From positions 142,125,902 through 142,189,901 of the forward strand of contig CM053276.1 in assembly GCA_028583415.1 (NCBI GenBank): a stretch of 64,000 bases of DNA, read 5' to 3'. This document shows, piece after piece, positions 1 through 12,160 of this stretch. Position 1 is the first letter of the stretch. Each line of letters opens with the position of its first letter. Position numbers and translations under genes: made by a program. The notes beneath the pieces are model-generated. The model had not been told where the DNA came from. It ran no database searches and worked only from the letters and a program-made list of their open reading frames with translations. This DNA comes from Protea cynaroides (taxonomy: Eukaryota; Streptophyta; Magnoliopsida; Proteales; Proteaceae).

Positions 1-146
1 CGCTATTGTGTATTTACTCTGATTATGAATGTGGATGTATGAGGTTTAGATAAAACGGATATATCCTACTCGAGATCCTGGTTGAACCGTTGGTTTGTTG
101 ATAGTTCATCACACCATTCTGAATAGTACGGAATTGGGGTGTGACA
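1..146 (+). repeat. 3' end of an LTR (word-array LTR family)
   Basis: The segment ends in GAATTGGGGTGTGACA, nearly the same terminus as the complete solo LTR ending at 58555, and the preceding 80 bases (gagatcctgg, gaaccg, ggttca motifs) also align with it. The 5' part lies outside the window. A different LTR copy of the same family begins at 279, after 132 bp of sequence I cannot assign. Confidence 0.65.
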
Positions 147-278
147 ATAACCTTCGATCTAATTGCCTTGATAAAACCTCAGAGGTAATTTATCTTGATA
201 TTGACCCTAGCAAACCGCCACACACCCTTTTGGTCAATACCATACTTTGACACACTGTCGTGAACTATGGCTAAATAC

Positions 279-1340
279 TGTATAAAACCCGCACGCCACT
301 AACCTGGTCTAATCTTACATTCTTGTGTCATGACCAGTCTACCTATCATGGTCGAGCCAAGTGGACCAAGTGTCTGAAGAAACTACAAGACCAGGTATGA
401 AATATAACTAAAAACAATCAAATATGAGTGTGTGGTCGCATGCCTAAACATGTGTGACCAACCCCACATCAAAAGAGTCCAACCCATGACTTTTTGGTCA
501 TGGGGTCACACATTTTAAAAAACGTAGGGTCACGGATTTTGTGACCCTACCTGCGACCCTACACCCTAGGGTCGTATGTTTTAAAAAAGTAGGGTCACGG
601 ATTTTGCGACCCTACATGTGACCCTACGAAAACAGCTAGAAACCAAAAATTAGGAAACCTTCCTAATTCGAAGGGGGTCTTTCCTAAACTCATTGGGGCA
701 TATTATGGAGGGTTTTCTTCTATAAATAGGACGCCCCTTAGCCTCTTTCACTCATTTATAACCCTAATTGAAAGTGAGAGAAAGAAAAGTGAAGGAAGAG
801 AAGGAGAATTGAAGAAGAAGACCAAGGAAGAGGAAAGTTCAGAGAAAACTCTGAATCTCAGCAAACCTAAGGTATGAACCTAATTCCCTACATGAATTAA
901 GAGCCTAGAATAGTTCATGAAGAAGATAGGATTAGGAAAAATCCAAATCATCCATCCATAGACAAATTCCAAGAGAATCCATTGAGTAAATCATTGTGGA
1001 TAATGGATAGTGTATAAAAATTGTAGTTTGAGCCACAAAACGATCATAGGAAGGACCGTGATGGTAAGCCAAAGAATTCAAACATGAAAGAATGGACTTA
1101 AGAGTGAAAGGTCAACCAAAAACACGTGTGGTCGCACGTAGGGTCGAATGATATCCGACCCCACGAGACCAAATGATTGACCACATGCCTTGGAAAGTTT
1201 CAGGGAGAGTGCGGTCGCACGTAGGGTCAAATAATATCCGACCCCACCTGCGACCCTACACCCTGGGGTCACCGAAACTGCTACCCTAGGTGCTACCCTA
1301 CCCTGCAACCCTATGCCCAAACTGTACCCCCCAACACCTG
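279..1340 (+). repeat. Word-array LTR family, copy 1 (3' truncated)
   Basis: It starts TGTATAAAACCCGCACGCCA, aligning with the starts at 20041 and 56881. It has a TATA-type box near 720 (ctataaatagg) followed by a purine-rich leader (770-835), so it has the layout of an LTR promoter. Two blocks (about 424-630 and 1115-1320) are dense in the word TAGGGTCG and its complement CGACCCTA. The right edge is a truncation: the expected GGGTGTGACA terminus is absent. No protein is encoded. Confidence 0.65.
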
Positions 1341-1578
1341 TTAGCTATAACACTGTGTCTACCATACAACAAGTCTTAGTAACGCACACCCCAGTGCAAA
1401 AGCTTGGTGCACAACAAACATTATAGCAAGGTGGTTACCCTTATCAGCCACCGATGTATGGGATAGCTGCATCATGACAGAATGATTCGACCAGGGTTGA
1501 GGAATATTTCTGAAGATGAAGCCTCAAAAGTTTTCAGCAAATGATCAAATCTATTGTGGCCATATAACTAAATAGGTT

Positions 1579-2704
1579 ATAGTGGTAGGTGAGGAGAAGC
1601 TTTGTTCGTGTTTCAGCAGCGTGGCCTCATCTAGAGAACTGAACATAATCCATTGACAACAACCTTGGTCTTTTTCATGATCTTTTTACACATCAGACGA
1701 TTAGATCTCAAACTACCCTCTCAAAAGTTATTTGTACTGCAAAAAATAAAAGAGAATAATTAAATAGCCTACAGTTTCCTCTATCTCTTGAGTCTAGGGT
1801 TTCCGTATTTAGTTCAATCCCTTCCATTACGATCGAGGTTTATTGAATTGTCATCAATCAGGTAAGTTTTTCTTCATTAGATTATGAAAATAAGGGATCT
1901 TGGGTTTTCGATTTTGCGGTAGCATTATTATTGCTATTATTTATCCATAACAATTTGTTCTTAAACTTAATTAAAACTATTCTTGTTTAGAAACCCAAAC
2001 GTATTTTTGCGGTGAAGCAATGTAATATTTTCAAAAATCATAAGAAAAATCAGAACTATTAACTTTTACATGTCACTAACCTACACCGTGTTCTCTCAAC
2101 CCAGCAATTGAAACAGACACACCATCTTCTCACATGACGATGGAGATAGTGGTAGGTGAGGAGAAGCTTTGTTCGTGTTTCAGCTGCGTGGCCTCATCTA
2201 GAGAACTGAACAGAATCCATTGACGACAACCTTGGTCTTTTTCATGATCTCTTTACACATCAGACGATTAGATCTCAAACTACCCTCTCAAAAGTTATTT
2301 GTACTGCAAAAAATAAAAGAGAATAATTAAATAGCCTACAGTTTCCTCTATCTCTTGAGTCTAGGGTTTCCGTATTTAGTTCAATCCCTTCCATTACGAT
2401 CGAGGTTTATTGAATTGCCATCAATCAGGTAAGTTTTTCTTCATTAGATTATGAAAAAAGGGATCTTGGGTTTTCGATTTTGCGATAGCATTATTATTGC
2501 TATTATTTATCCATAACAATTTATTCTTAAACTTAATTAAAACTATTCTTGTTTAGAAACCCAAACGTATTTTTGCGGTGAAGCAATGTAATATTTTCAA
2601 AAATCATAAGAAAAATCAGAACTATTAAATTTTACATATCACTAACCTACACCATATTCTCTCAATCCAACATTTGAAACGGAGACACCATACTCTCACA
2701 TGAC
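1579..2704. repeat. 567-bp direct tandem duplication
   Basis: Unit 1 (1579-2145) and unit 2 (2146-2704) are almost identical; both begin ATAGTGGTAGGTGAGGAG. Each unit contains a strong splice-donor-like context, ATCAATCAG followed by GTAAGTTTTTCTTC (near 1861 and 2429), after a CT-rich stretch ending in an AGGGTTTCC motif. That resembles a non-coding first exon of a plant gene, but I found no matching coding exon downstream. Confidence 0.85.
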
Positions 2705-3122
2705 AGAATAAATTTGAAAAAATAACAAAGCATTGGGACAACAATAATATACCTTTTCATAAATATTAGGTACCCCAAATGTAATTAAATTTATATATAT
2801 AAATAAAAAAATAAAAAATAAAAAATAAATTAAAAAGCCCAATGATACGGTATAGGATTGAACTTAACCCACCGAGAACTTACATGTCACTAACCTACAC
2901 CATGTTCTCTCAATCCAACATTTGAAATGAACACACCAACTTCTCACATGACAGAATAAATTTGAAAAAATAACAAAACACTGGACAACAATAATATACC
3001 TTTTCATAAATATTAGGTACGTCAAATGTAATTAAATTTATATATATAAATAAAAAATAAAAAATAAAAAAAATTTAAAAAGCCCAATGATACAGTATAG
3101 GGTTGAACTTAACCCACCCAGA
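2631..3122. repeat. 248-bp direct tandem duplication
   Basis: Units of about 248 bp (2631-2878 and 2879-3122) share the core CACTAACCTACACCAT, an ATATATAAATAAAAAATAAA run and GCCCAATGATAC. They overlap the end of the 567-bp duplication, so the two expansions are layered. From 3123 to 3787 I see no gene, only a C-rich tract (3364-3450) and AT-rich sequence just beyond the RPL9 stop codon. Confidence 0.85.
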
Positions 3123-3787
3123 ACGACAAGTTAGAAGGTAAAAAACTCGTCACAATTAATTCCTCAAGAATGCACAACACCTCCAGGAAGGGTGCAATGC
3201 GATCACCCTCCCCCATTCATATTGTCCCCGTTGTTGGGCAGTGTTCAGTCGTGATCCAACGGCTGAACTTCATCTGATTAACAACTAATACATCGGCACA
3301 TACACCTAATAAACTCCAGCAGTTGAATCACAGCTGATTGAACTATACAACATGAGATGATCACCCCCCCCCCCCCCTCCCTCTCCGCCTCCCTGCCCTC
3401 CAAAACTCCCCCAGCTAACCCCCTCCTATCCTCCCTCTGCCCCCTCCTCCCTTGGTGCCGTAGTTCCATTCTTATGTCACAAGATCCATGCCAGCATCGT
3501 TTTTGAATCGGCAAATTCAGATTCCTAAAACAATCGACAACAATTTACGCTTATAACCAAAAAATTTGCTTAGAGCAGGACATTCACCATGAGCAGTAAT
3601 CGCAATATCACCGAGTTCAAACACCAAGACATTGACTCTAATTGAAAACAATCTATCATGTCTCCAAGAATTGGCAGGAACAAAAACAAAGAAAAAAAAA
3701 ATAAAGAAAGAGTACAGCGAAACGCTAATAAAATAAAGTAGAGGCAAAAAAAGGTGACAACAAAAACAACGGTATACCCATCTTAAA

Positions 3788-3874
3788 TTACTCCTCATCA
3801 GCCATCGTCCCTTTCTCAATCACAGATATACCATCCAGAAACTTTCTGATGTCTTTGTTTTTGACATGACATTT
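3788..3874 (-). CDS. RPL9: RPL9 exon 3 with stop codon
   Basis: 28 codons plus TAA at 3790-3788, beginning KCHVKNKDIRKFLDG and ending in an acidic tail (ADEE), as in plant L9. Separated from exon 2 by a 78-bp intron rich in CT on the minus strand. Confidence 0.9.
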   Translation of the reverse strand, partial: KCHVKNKDIRKFLDGISVIEKGTMADEE

Positions 3875-3952
3875 CTGTTCCACAAAACAAGAATAATTCA
3901 ATAAAGAGAGAAAGAGAAAGGGGAAGGGGGCAGAAAGGAAAGAAGACAGTAC

Positions 3953-4075
3953 CTGATTTATTAAAGCAGCAGAACGGGAGACAAGCTCAACATCATTCCC
4001 ATCCAAAACGAGTTCATCCTTTACTTTCTCCGAGCGAACAATGGCCACACCTTCAAGCATATCCACCTTCCGCAC
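3953..4075 (-). CDS. RPL9: RPL9 exon 2
   Basis: 41 codons beginning VRKVDMLEGV and ending SRSAALINQ, bounded by AG (acceptor) and GTACTG (donor). It is in phase 0 with both neighbours and has no lesions. Confidence 0.9.
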
Positions 4076-6135
4076 CTAATAAAACCAACCAATTTACAAG
4101 GCATAGAGGCAAAACAATCAAACAGAGGCCGAATATAGTGTTCTAACACAGTAATCATTATAGTTAAACCAACATTTTCTAGCCCCCAGTCCCAAAAAAA
4201 GTATTGAAAAAATCAATCATACAATTTTCCAACTATACATATGAAATCAATTTGAAAACGGGAATAAATCAGAAAGACTTCAACCAAAAAATAAAAAGCG
4301 AAATCCTAAAAGCATAAGCACAACAATAAAGCTTAATAGAATCTTAACAACAATGAATCTCATTTTATTTGCATAGCATCATCAAGGAAGGTATATTATG
4401 TATTGCAAAAAAGGCAAAACACGCTTAGAGCATCATAGAAACTGATCAAAACCACTCTCTTAGACTAGCGGTAGCTGAATTTCTAACCTACTAGAATAGT
4501 AGAAACTAGCTTGAAATTCATCTGGATACACAAAACAAAAATAGCCAATCAACACAAAAACAATCACTGGCAAAGGAAAAAGAAGAGGAATGTGTGAAAC
4601 CCGTCCAATTAAGGCAAGCATCTGGGACAAAAAAAGAATAGTACAAGTTCTAAATCAAACAGATATAACAGAACTGTCGACCAAGATAGCTACTCCCACA
4701 CCCCCCCCAAAAAAAAAAAAAAAAAAAAAACTTCTTGCCTTGTTTGATCATTAATTTCCCCATTGCCGAATAAAATTATCCAAGAGAAAATGATAGTCAA
4801 AGTAGAGGTAGCAGTGTTAACAGGAGACCTTATGGAAAGCACAAGATCAGGTATTGGATGGTTTAGGGATTTAAAAACATTAGGAGCACCACCTCAGGCC
4901 ATAGGACCCTGCCATGATTACCTTGTAATTTGGATTAGCCTTATGCATGTTTATTTGGCATGTAGTAGGAGCGACTTGAGCAAGGTCTTAGGGGCAAGGC
5001 CAGGAGTGGCTAACCCCCGCCCCCCTCGTCGGCCCTGTTGCAATCCCTACTCAAAATAGATACCACATATTAAGCTTGTCTAAGATGATAATTCTCAATG
5101 AGCTATAACCTCCATCTGATGATGGTGGAAGAATCACTACTGTTATCATCCACTTGAATCCACAGTCAAACACAAATTATAATCTAGCTGATGACAGAAA
5201 ATTGTCTGATTCTCTCCAAATTGGGTTTTGAGAAGTCTACCCCCACAACATAAACATAAACTTAGACATTGCTCACCAGGATTTTCCAGACTTCCCTTCA
5301 TGCAATTTTTGTCCACACACGATGTGTTGAGCAGTTGCGTGGATATAGCAAGACGCTCGTTTTGGACTACTGCGCAAAAATTGCTTATAATTTAGCTAAC
5401 CATGCATGGTCCTACTTGGATGTTTCCATTCTAACCTAAATTGCCCGTTGATTGTCTCCTTTCACTTGCTTTGTTGATATGCTCAACTGTACACCTAACT
5501 GTGCATACTTATACGCATCGCACTCAACCTTAAAAGGTAACTGTTTGCAAATTTACAAACAGACTTTATATGCTAAGCAATTCGTTTTTTGGATTGCTTG
5601 GTGATTACTCAATAGAAGTCAGGGTCATGCATTCAGTAGAACATTATTTGGTAACGCTGCATACTTGTCCAAGTACACAACGTACTAGAACGAACATAGT
5701 AACTGAAAATCCTAAAGAGCTTGAACTCAAACAAACAGAACACATCTATACCACTAACTGTTAAGGGTAATAATTTCATCCCATTGCCGAAATCAAAAAT
5801 ACAATACGTACCGATAATTTATGCCATTCATTTATATCTTTTATATATAGTAAGACGTTAAAATTTAAAAGCATAATTCACAGTTCCAGAAAGACTAAAC
5901 TTTATAAAGTTATTCCTACTTCACAATGCCCAAATCATCACTTTAGCAGTCGAATCATTGGGTTAACAAAAAATCCTTCGCATAATTGGTTTTTGTCATT
6001 TTCATCAATTTCTAAAAAGACCAATGCACCACGAATAACAGTCAATATGACAACGGGAAAACTAAAATCGTGTCGTTTAAAATGCAATTCAATTTCTTCA
6101 AATAGAAAAGATAATAACGAAATTACGTATATCAC
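4076..6135 (-). other. RPL9 intron 1
   Basis: A 2.06-kb intron. It contains a C8/A22 homopolymer pair at about 4701-4730 and AT-rich unique sequence. I see no gene or recognisable transposon in it. Confidence 0.7.
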
Positions 6136-6511
6136 CTTCTTCTCCCCAAGGAAGTTACGAATCTCGATGCTCTTGTTGCCGTTCGTTCGTGATGCTGGCA
6201 TTGATAGGGAAGTGAGCATATACAAACCTCATCTTGTAGCGGTAGCCCTTGGTGACACCCTTTATGAGCTTCTCGACATGGCTAATCGCCGTGCGGATCG
6301 CAGCGGTTGTCTTCCTTGATCCGAACCAAGCGTCAATCTTAAGCTTTTTTTTGCCCGATTCATCCTTGATGAGTTGGAAGTCCAAGTTGAGATGCTTAAA
6401 GTTCCTGGTGAGCTTTCCTCGAGGGCCTTCAACCTCGATCATCTTGGCCTTGACCTTGATCTTCACCCCATCAGGGATGTCCATGGTTTCCGATGAAAGG
6501 ATTGTCTTCAT
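6136..6511 (-). CDS. RPL9: RPL9 exon 1 (carries the 4-bp duplication)
   Basis: Runs from ATG at 6511-6509 to the donor (AAG before GTGATATACG on the minus strand). It is 376 nt where an unbroken 124-codon exon would be 372. The start was chosen because MKTILSSE is the conserved L9 N-terminus; the in-frame extension upstream to 6649 is leader sequence. Confidence 0.88.
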
Positions 6512-6649
6512 CTTCGCCCCAAGACAAGTCCCCACTGCTTCCCTTCTGCTCCTTTTCCACGCTTCTAAGAAATCGGTTGGCCGCTTAGGGGAGAAAGAAA
6601 CCTTAAAACGAATCCTCCACCGTTTATAATTGATGTACAATTGCCCCAT

Positions 6650-6703
6650 AAACCCTAATAAATATAAAACTTTGTTCGAGGGTTGTCAATGGGCTATTGG
6701 GCC
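6650..6703 (-). promoter_or_regulatory. RPL9 promoter: telo-box and two site II elements
   Basis: AAACCCTAA at 6650-6658 is a telo-box. TGGGCT (6690-6695) and TGGGCC (6698-6703) are site II type elements. This pair, just upstream of the leader, is known to coordinate plant ribosomal protein genes, which fits the coding evidence. An AT-rich stretch (6659-6671) between them could serve as a TATA region. Confidence 0.7.
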
Positions 6704-8340
6704 GGCTCACCAATCCCGATACGGTCGGCATCCGGCCCATGTATTTTGTAACTGGGCTATGCCCCGGATCAAAATCCAATAGGATGACATTAGAATACGA
6801 AATTCCTTTTCCACCCCATTAGAGATCACTATATTTTATCTCTTGAAAATAAATATTAAAGTTCTCTTTTACATATAAAATGTTACATGTAAAATTTTAC
6901 GTTAAAACAAATGGAACCTAAAAGATTTAAAGATGAGAGGGTAAGCTGGTATATGGCTTCTAGGGATATACATGGATGGTTGCAAATCCAAATTTGATTT
7001 ATGTACGTATCCAATTATGAGTATTTGAATCCAAATTTCCTGTATCAAGAACATATTTTATCCCATCCAATTACAAATAAAATATTAAATAGATAATGAT
7101 CTTGAAGGTTCTTAAAGAGTTGAGAGGTTCTAGAGGATAAAGGAAAGAAAATCATTAGACCAAGACAGTTGTTGTCGTCCTAGCTCGCTTGTGATTCCTG
7201 CAAAAAGGAAGAAGGGATACAGTAGTGATGGTCGGATGGAAACACCCTCTGGCCACTCTGATGCCTAAGTCAGTCTGAGAAACAAACAGTATGGGACAGG
7301 TAAGAAAGACTGTTCTTTTGAATGAAGGGGATTCGGGTACCTAGCTTGCTCTGAGCTTGAGTGCTGGAAATGTAACTGTGTGTTTACCTAGGTATGCTTC
7401 CTCTATTTATAGGTTGGGAGTGACCTAGATGTGGGAGCTGCACATGTCTCCTGTTGTAGAGAGTGTTCTCCCTGGAGCGTGATTTACGCCCATTGATTTG
7501 GTGATCAAGTGATCTTCTGCTGAGTCATCGGATATTGGGATCTCCTTCTTAGGATTCCATTGACTTTCCCTTGGCGGACACCTAGGGGGGAAGTTTGATC
7601 TCTGCATTTATATGAATGGGCCCCACTTGTACATCACAGTACAACTACCATGTAGCGTATGGATCTATATGACGAGGTCCACTTGACCAAGAAGACCACG
7701 AACCTCCGAGATCAAGAAGGACACAAGGCTTCGAGACTCTTTACTATTCTCATTGGTGGTTTCGATTCATCAAGAGTCGTTTTTATCTTAAACGTGCAAG
7801 TTTGAGCATATGAATGTGTACCTTCCCCCAAGGGCCTGGGCCCTAATATACACGTATCGATACTTGGTTGGGGGAGGCATATTCTCCCGTATCAAATGAC
7901 CCTTGCTCTTGCCTGCTTCTTGAAGGTGGGGAGAGCAATATATCTATTCGTTCTTTGTTAGAGGCCCATGAGGCTGCCCCTGGAGAAACAGTAACGGTTA
8001 CCTCTTGGGCGGGATTTTCAAATTTTTAATTGTGGGTCCTGCCACTTGCCTTGTTTTCCACCGATCGCCCTGTCTTGTCATAAACGTGGCCATAGGAGGA
8101 CTAGCAGGGTGCGTCTACATGGAATTTTACTTTTACGACGTGACGGTTACAACCGTTTCATAGGTTACTAGCCCATTATAACCTACGTTCGAATTTTTTA
8201 CCTGAACGTATGGTCCTTATATACTGTTCATCTTCCTTATTGTCTTCCTTCTGCTTTCTTCTTCGACCTTCTCTGGTTTTTCTTGCTGTTCTTCCTCTAT
8301 TTTTCTCCGTATAACGCTCCGTTGATACTCACCATCCATA
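6704..8340. other. Intergenic, probable transposon leader and LTR remnants
   Basis: No coding region supported. Around 7200-7420 (atgcctaagtcagtctgag, tatttataggttggga) the wording resembles, in layout and opposite orientation, the solo LTR family at 16646 and 55804, but the similarity is too weak for boundaries. From about 7800 to 8340 the sequence runs into the transposon-protein gene below and is probably its leader. Confidence 0.35.
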
Positions 8341-8396
8341 AGTAAGTATGGGTAGGTTTAGGGAATCCACTAGTAGGGAAGATACACCCTGAAGAG

Positions 8397-9948
8397 GAAG
8401 CTCAAGGCTCAGACGCCGCAAGGCGACGTGGCCAGGTTTCTACTTCCGCTATCATCCCTCTTGTCATTCTTGAGGAAGAACGGGGTTGGCGTAATGAGGT
8501 CCGTAGAGCTAGGGCTGTTCAAGCTGCCCAGATACAGGCAGCAAACCCTAGGCCCCAACAATCTTCTAGAGTCCCTTTCAGTATTAACTATGCCACCGGT
8601 AAGATAGCAAGCCGGATGACTCAGGGTGGCCTAGATGCCATTAGGGAGCTTTACAAGGTCCTTGAAAACTTCGTCTTCATGCTACCAGAACCAGAGGATT
8701 GAATGTGTACTCCTCGCAACGACGTCATTGTAGTGTATGAAGAAATGTTCCAGTTAGGGTTTCGGCTTCCTCCTCCCCCCTTTTATTTTGAGTTATTGGA
8801 TAGTTACTGATTGACACTTCCGTAAGTTACCTCTAATGGATGGCGAGAGATTACTAGCTTCTTAGCTCTCTCAAGGTTGGGTGGCTCGCCTTCCGAGGTT
8901 GCCCTCTTCAAAAAATTTATCTGCCTTGTCTCTGGATCACCCACTGTTGGGGAAGGTTGGTACTACTTCCAGCGCCAGGGTGATTCGTCTTACACCTCGG
9001 CGAAAGACGTCATCACCTCCCACCATAATTGGAAATTTAACTTTTTCTTTGTCTCCTGAGATCTATTACCTAGGGACACTTGGCCTCGTAACATTTGGTC
9101 CAAGCCTATACTGTCCTTAGTCAACATTGTCCCACTAATTAGCCAGGACTTGAACTAGTTTTCCGAGGCAATCTGCGTCATTCCTCCCCGACTATAGAGC
9201 AGCTGACTGACCTCTCATTTCTTCAGAATGCTAGGTTGGGTAAGCCCTATTTTTATAACTAACTCTATTTTATGTATTATATGACACTTGACATTCACTT
9301 TTCTAATTGACAGTGGACATCAGATTAGAAGATCTTGTTGAGATCTTGATGTCAAGGTCATCGAGCCTGTTAAGGTTGTGGAACATTCTTCCCCTCTTGT
9401 GGTTTTTTCTCCAGGCGAGAGGCGCCCGAGGGTGGTTTCAAGGCACCGGAAGATTGAACCCGGGGGGGGCCCAGCCCCCACCCCGGGGAAAGGGGAAGCA
9501 CCATCATGAGGAGAGATTTGAGAAGAAGAAGAAGAAGAAATCTTATCGGAACGAGGGAGAGTCTCGAGGTATACTTCTTCTCATCCTCCTGTTTTTCTTT
9601 GACAACTTGATCTTGATTTTACACCTTTTGTTTAGCAGTTAGCCGTGCGATGGACCATTCTGTTGAATTCACTCATCTCGAGAACATAGAGGATGTTGTG
9701 ACCCTTTCGTGCCCGAGCTCAACGTATCAACTCATTAATCGGCCCTTTGAGTTCCCACCGTTGCAGAGGAGCTCATCCAAGCTATGAAGGTTCCTGTGGA
9801 CAAGGCAAACTACGACAAGATGACACTTGGCGAAGCCTTTCACCGTGAGGCTTGTCATTATATCGAGGTAATTATTGTTGGTGTTGTTTTCTTTTCTTTG
9901 GTATTTTCTAAATCATGACTTCTTTTTTTCTTGCAGTCTGGCCATTTC
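8397..9948 (+). pseudogene. Gypsy-type transposon protein (PF04195-like), 5' part
   Basis: An open frame from 8397 reads EEAQGSDAARRRGQ, then the PF04195-like pattern ASRMTQGGLDAIRELY, an in-frame TGA at about 8699-8701, and YEEMFQLGFRLPPPP. Further blocks follow at 8840-9060 (FKKFICLVSGSPTVGEGWYYF and SHHNWKFNFFFVS, typical of this family), a basic linker with a lysine run (9450-9580), and MTLGEAFHREACHYIE (9819-9867). An intron seems to end at TTGCAG (9936). The last codons before the inserted LTR read SGHF. These proteins belong to poorly understood plant retroelements. Inactive: stop codon, no clear start, and a 9.26-kb insertion. Confidence 0.6.
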
Positions 9949-11378
9949 TGTAACAACCCAAGTTTTTTTGAGTGATCTCAGTTGCTCATTATATTGAAAC
10001 AGGTGGAAGGGATTAATAGTTGGGGGCTGTGATACTAGGATGATTGTTCTATGTCTATGGTGGAAATAGGTAATGTTTACTTTTAAATAGTGTGAGATAA
10101 TGTGTGTGTTGACTTGTGGATATTGGTATGCTAAAAAAAAATTCAGATTTATGATACTTAAAAATTGTGTTTTGTCTATACGTAGGAAATGAGTTGTTAT
10201 GCTAGCATAGTTGTTTATTTTCATAAGTGACCTTACCTTTATGAAATTGTTAGTGAAAGTGAATAATAGATTTAAAGAGTTAGTTTAATGGTTTATTGTC
10301 TTTTAGTGCATGATGGAATTAAAACTTGGAGGTAGTTCAAACCACCTAGGAGGCAAAATAGAATTAACTCTGTTGGCATTTACATATTGATTGTAGTAGA
10401 TACCCAATAGTGATTCACTATTGGTGGATGATGGGTTTTCACTTCTAGGAAAAAGGAGGACACAAGAGGAATTTGGTGAATTAGTTGGAGGTCATTTTTG
10501 GTGGCTGAAATATAAGGGTGACTTAAATCTTTAAAATATGAAGGCATGCAGTAAGCACCCCATTTTTGCCATCCCAGCTAAACAAAGTCCTGCTGGTGTG
10601 TGGACAACAAAAGGAAGAAAGGTGATCGAAAGTTCGGATTCTTGACTGTGAATTTGAGGAAGTTTTCAATGGGTCCACAGCAAGGTCATGGGTTATAATT
10701 TTACATGGATGCATAGGTCATAGAATTATCTTCGAAACGAGACCAGAATTGTTCAATTTCGATATCAAATGAGGAAGATATGACCATTTTAGTCAGATGA
10801 TACATATGAGGGAGGTTTATGAAATTATTATAAATAATCCTAGGGGCTTTCATGCAAATTATCCTAAGTTGGATTGTTTGAATTTCAAATCATCATATCT
10901 TGATCATCCGACAACGGATTCAGATGATTCCAAGACCATTATTCTTCATTCATGATGTTCTATAAAGTGGACGTAAAAAATCCCGGGTAGAAGTCACCAG
11001 TGGGTCCCCATGCAAGCTTGCATGCAAAATTATCGTCGGAACTTTAAAGCTGCATATCTTTTCCGTTCTACATCGGATTCAGGTGATTCCAGTTCCTATA
11101 TTCCTCATTTTTAATGTTCTACAAAATGAACGCAACAAAATTTGGAATAGAGGCCATCGAAAAATTCCATGCGGGATGACAGCGAAAATGACCCATGAAA
11201 TGACAAAGAGAGAAAACCCAGTTAATTCCAATTAATCCAGTCAACTCAGTTCAAGCCAGTTTTGGTCCAACCTAGCTCAACCCATATCAGTTTAACTCAG
11301 TCAACCTAAGTCAGTCTCAACCCGTTTCGAACCAGTTCATTCATGTGCATAGTATTTATATATATTATATATATTATA

Positions 11379-11381
<3 letters not shown>

Positions 11382-11436
<55 letters not shown>
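11382..11436. repeat. (TA)n microsatellite
   Basis: About 27 uninterrupted TA units, followed by imperfect ATATGTAT continuation to about 11485. Lies in the U3 part of the inner solo LTR. Confidence 0.95.
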
Positions 11437-11442
<6 letters not shown>

Positions 11443-11510
11443 TATAAAATATATGTGTATATATGTATATAATATATATTATTATATGTAAGTGATAATC
11501 CAAAAGATTT

Positions 11511-12160
11511 TGAGAAGAAAAATGAAAAAGGGGAGAGAAAACGTGAAAGAGAAGGGGATTTAGGGTTTTGAGATAATCCAAAAAGATCTTGAGAAGAAAA
11601 AAGGAAAGAGGGAGAAATAAAAAAAAAAAAAAAAGAAAAAAGGAAAAAGATTCCCCTTCACGTTTTCTAGAAAGAAAATGTGAAAGAAAAGAGAGGGAGA
11701 AAAGAAAAAAAGAAGGAAAAGAATGAAGAAGAAAAGGAAAGAAGAAAGAAAGGAAAGAGAGAAGGATTTTTCTAGAAGAAGGAAGGAGAGAAAGGAAAGA
11801 GAGAAGGGATTTTCTAGAAGAAGAATGAGAAAAAGGAAAGAAAGGAAGAAGAAAAAACGTGGGAAGGAAGAAAAGAAAGGAAAGAAGAAAAATGGAGAGA
11901 AAAAAAGATTTTCTAGAAAAAAGAAGAAAAGGAAAGAAGGATCTTCTAGAAAATGAGTGAAAAATTATAAATAGGAGAGAGGAGGGATCCTTTTCCAGAC
12001 CAGAGAGAGGGGAACGTGGGTGAGAGAGAGAAACGTGAGTGAGAGAGAGAAAAACGTGAGAGAGGAAGAAAGAAAGAGAGAGAAAAGAGAAAAGAAAGAA
12101 AAGAGAAGAAGAAAAGAGAGAAAGAGAAGAGAGAAAGAAGCAGAAGAGAGGAGAAGGAGG
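11511..12160 (+). repeat. 650-bp purine-rich tract
   Basis: Nearly all A and G on the plus strand (GAAAGAGAGAAAAGAG and similar), broken only by short pyrimidine clusters such as TTTTCTAGA repeated about six times and ACGTG. It straddles the TATA box of the inner LTR, so it covers both upstream promoter and transcribed leader. Long frames read from either strand (Lys/Arg/Glu or Ser/Phe/Leu rich) are composition artefacts. Confidence 0.9.

Larger units (their letters stand above)
3788..6511 (-). pseudogene. RPL9: 60S ribosomal protein L9 (uL6) gene with a 4-bp frameshift
   Basis: Encodes the cytosolic large-subunit ribosomal protein uL6/L9. Three exons on the minus strand: 6511-6136, 4075-3953 and 3874-3788, with GT-AG introns of 2060 and 78 bp. 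The start MKTILSSETMDIPDG, the core WFGSRKTTAAIRTA, GYRYKMRFVYAHFPINAS and the tail KCHVKNKDIRKFLDG are typical of plant L9. Total length would be 193 codons, near the usual 194. In exon 1 a 4-bp tandem repeat (GTTCGTTC on the plus strand, about 6181-6189) follows Ala-Ser-Ile-Thr and shifts the frame, giving a stop at about 6155. Everything downstream is intact in the shifted frame. Introns rule out a processed copy. This is either a young pseudogene, a damaging allele, or an assembly error. Confidence 0.9.

Noticed and set aside
6155..6649. RPL9 start at the upstream ATG at 6649
   Set aside because: The 46 extra residues are absent from L9 proteins and the region overlaps the promoter/leader; MKTILSSE at 6511 is the conserved start.
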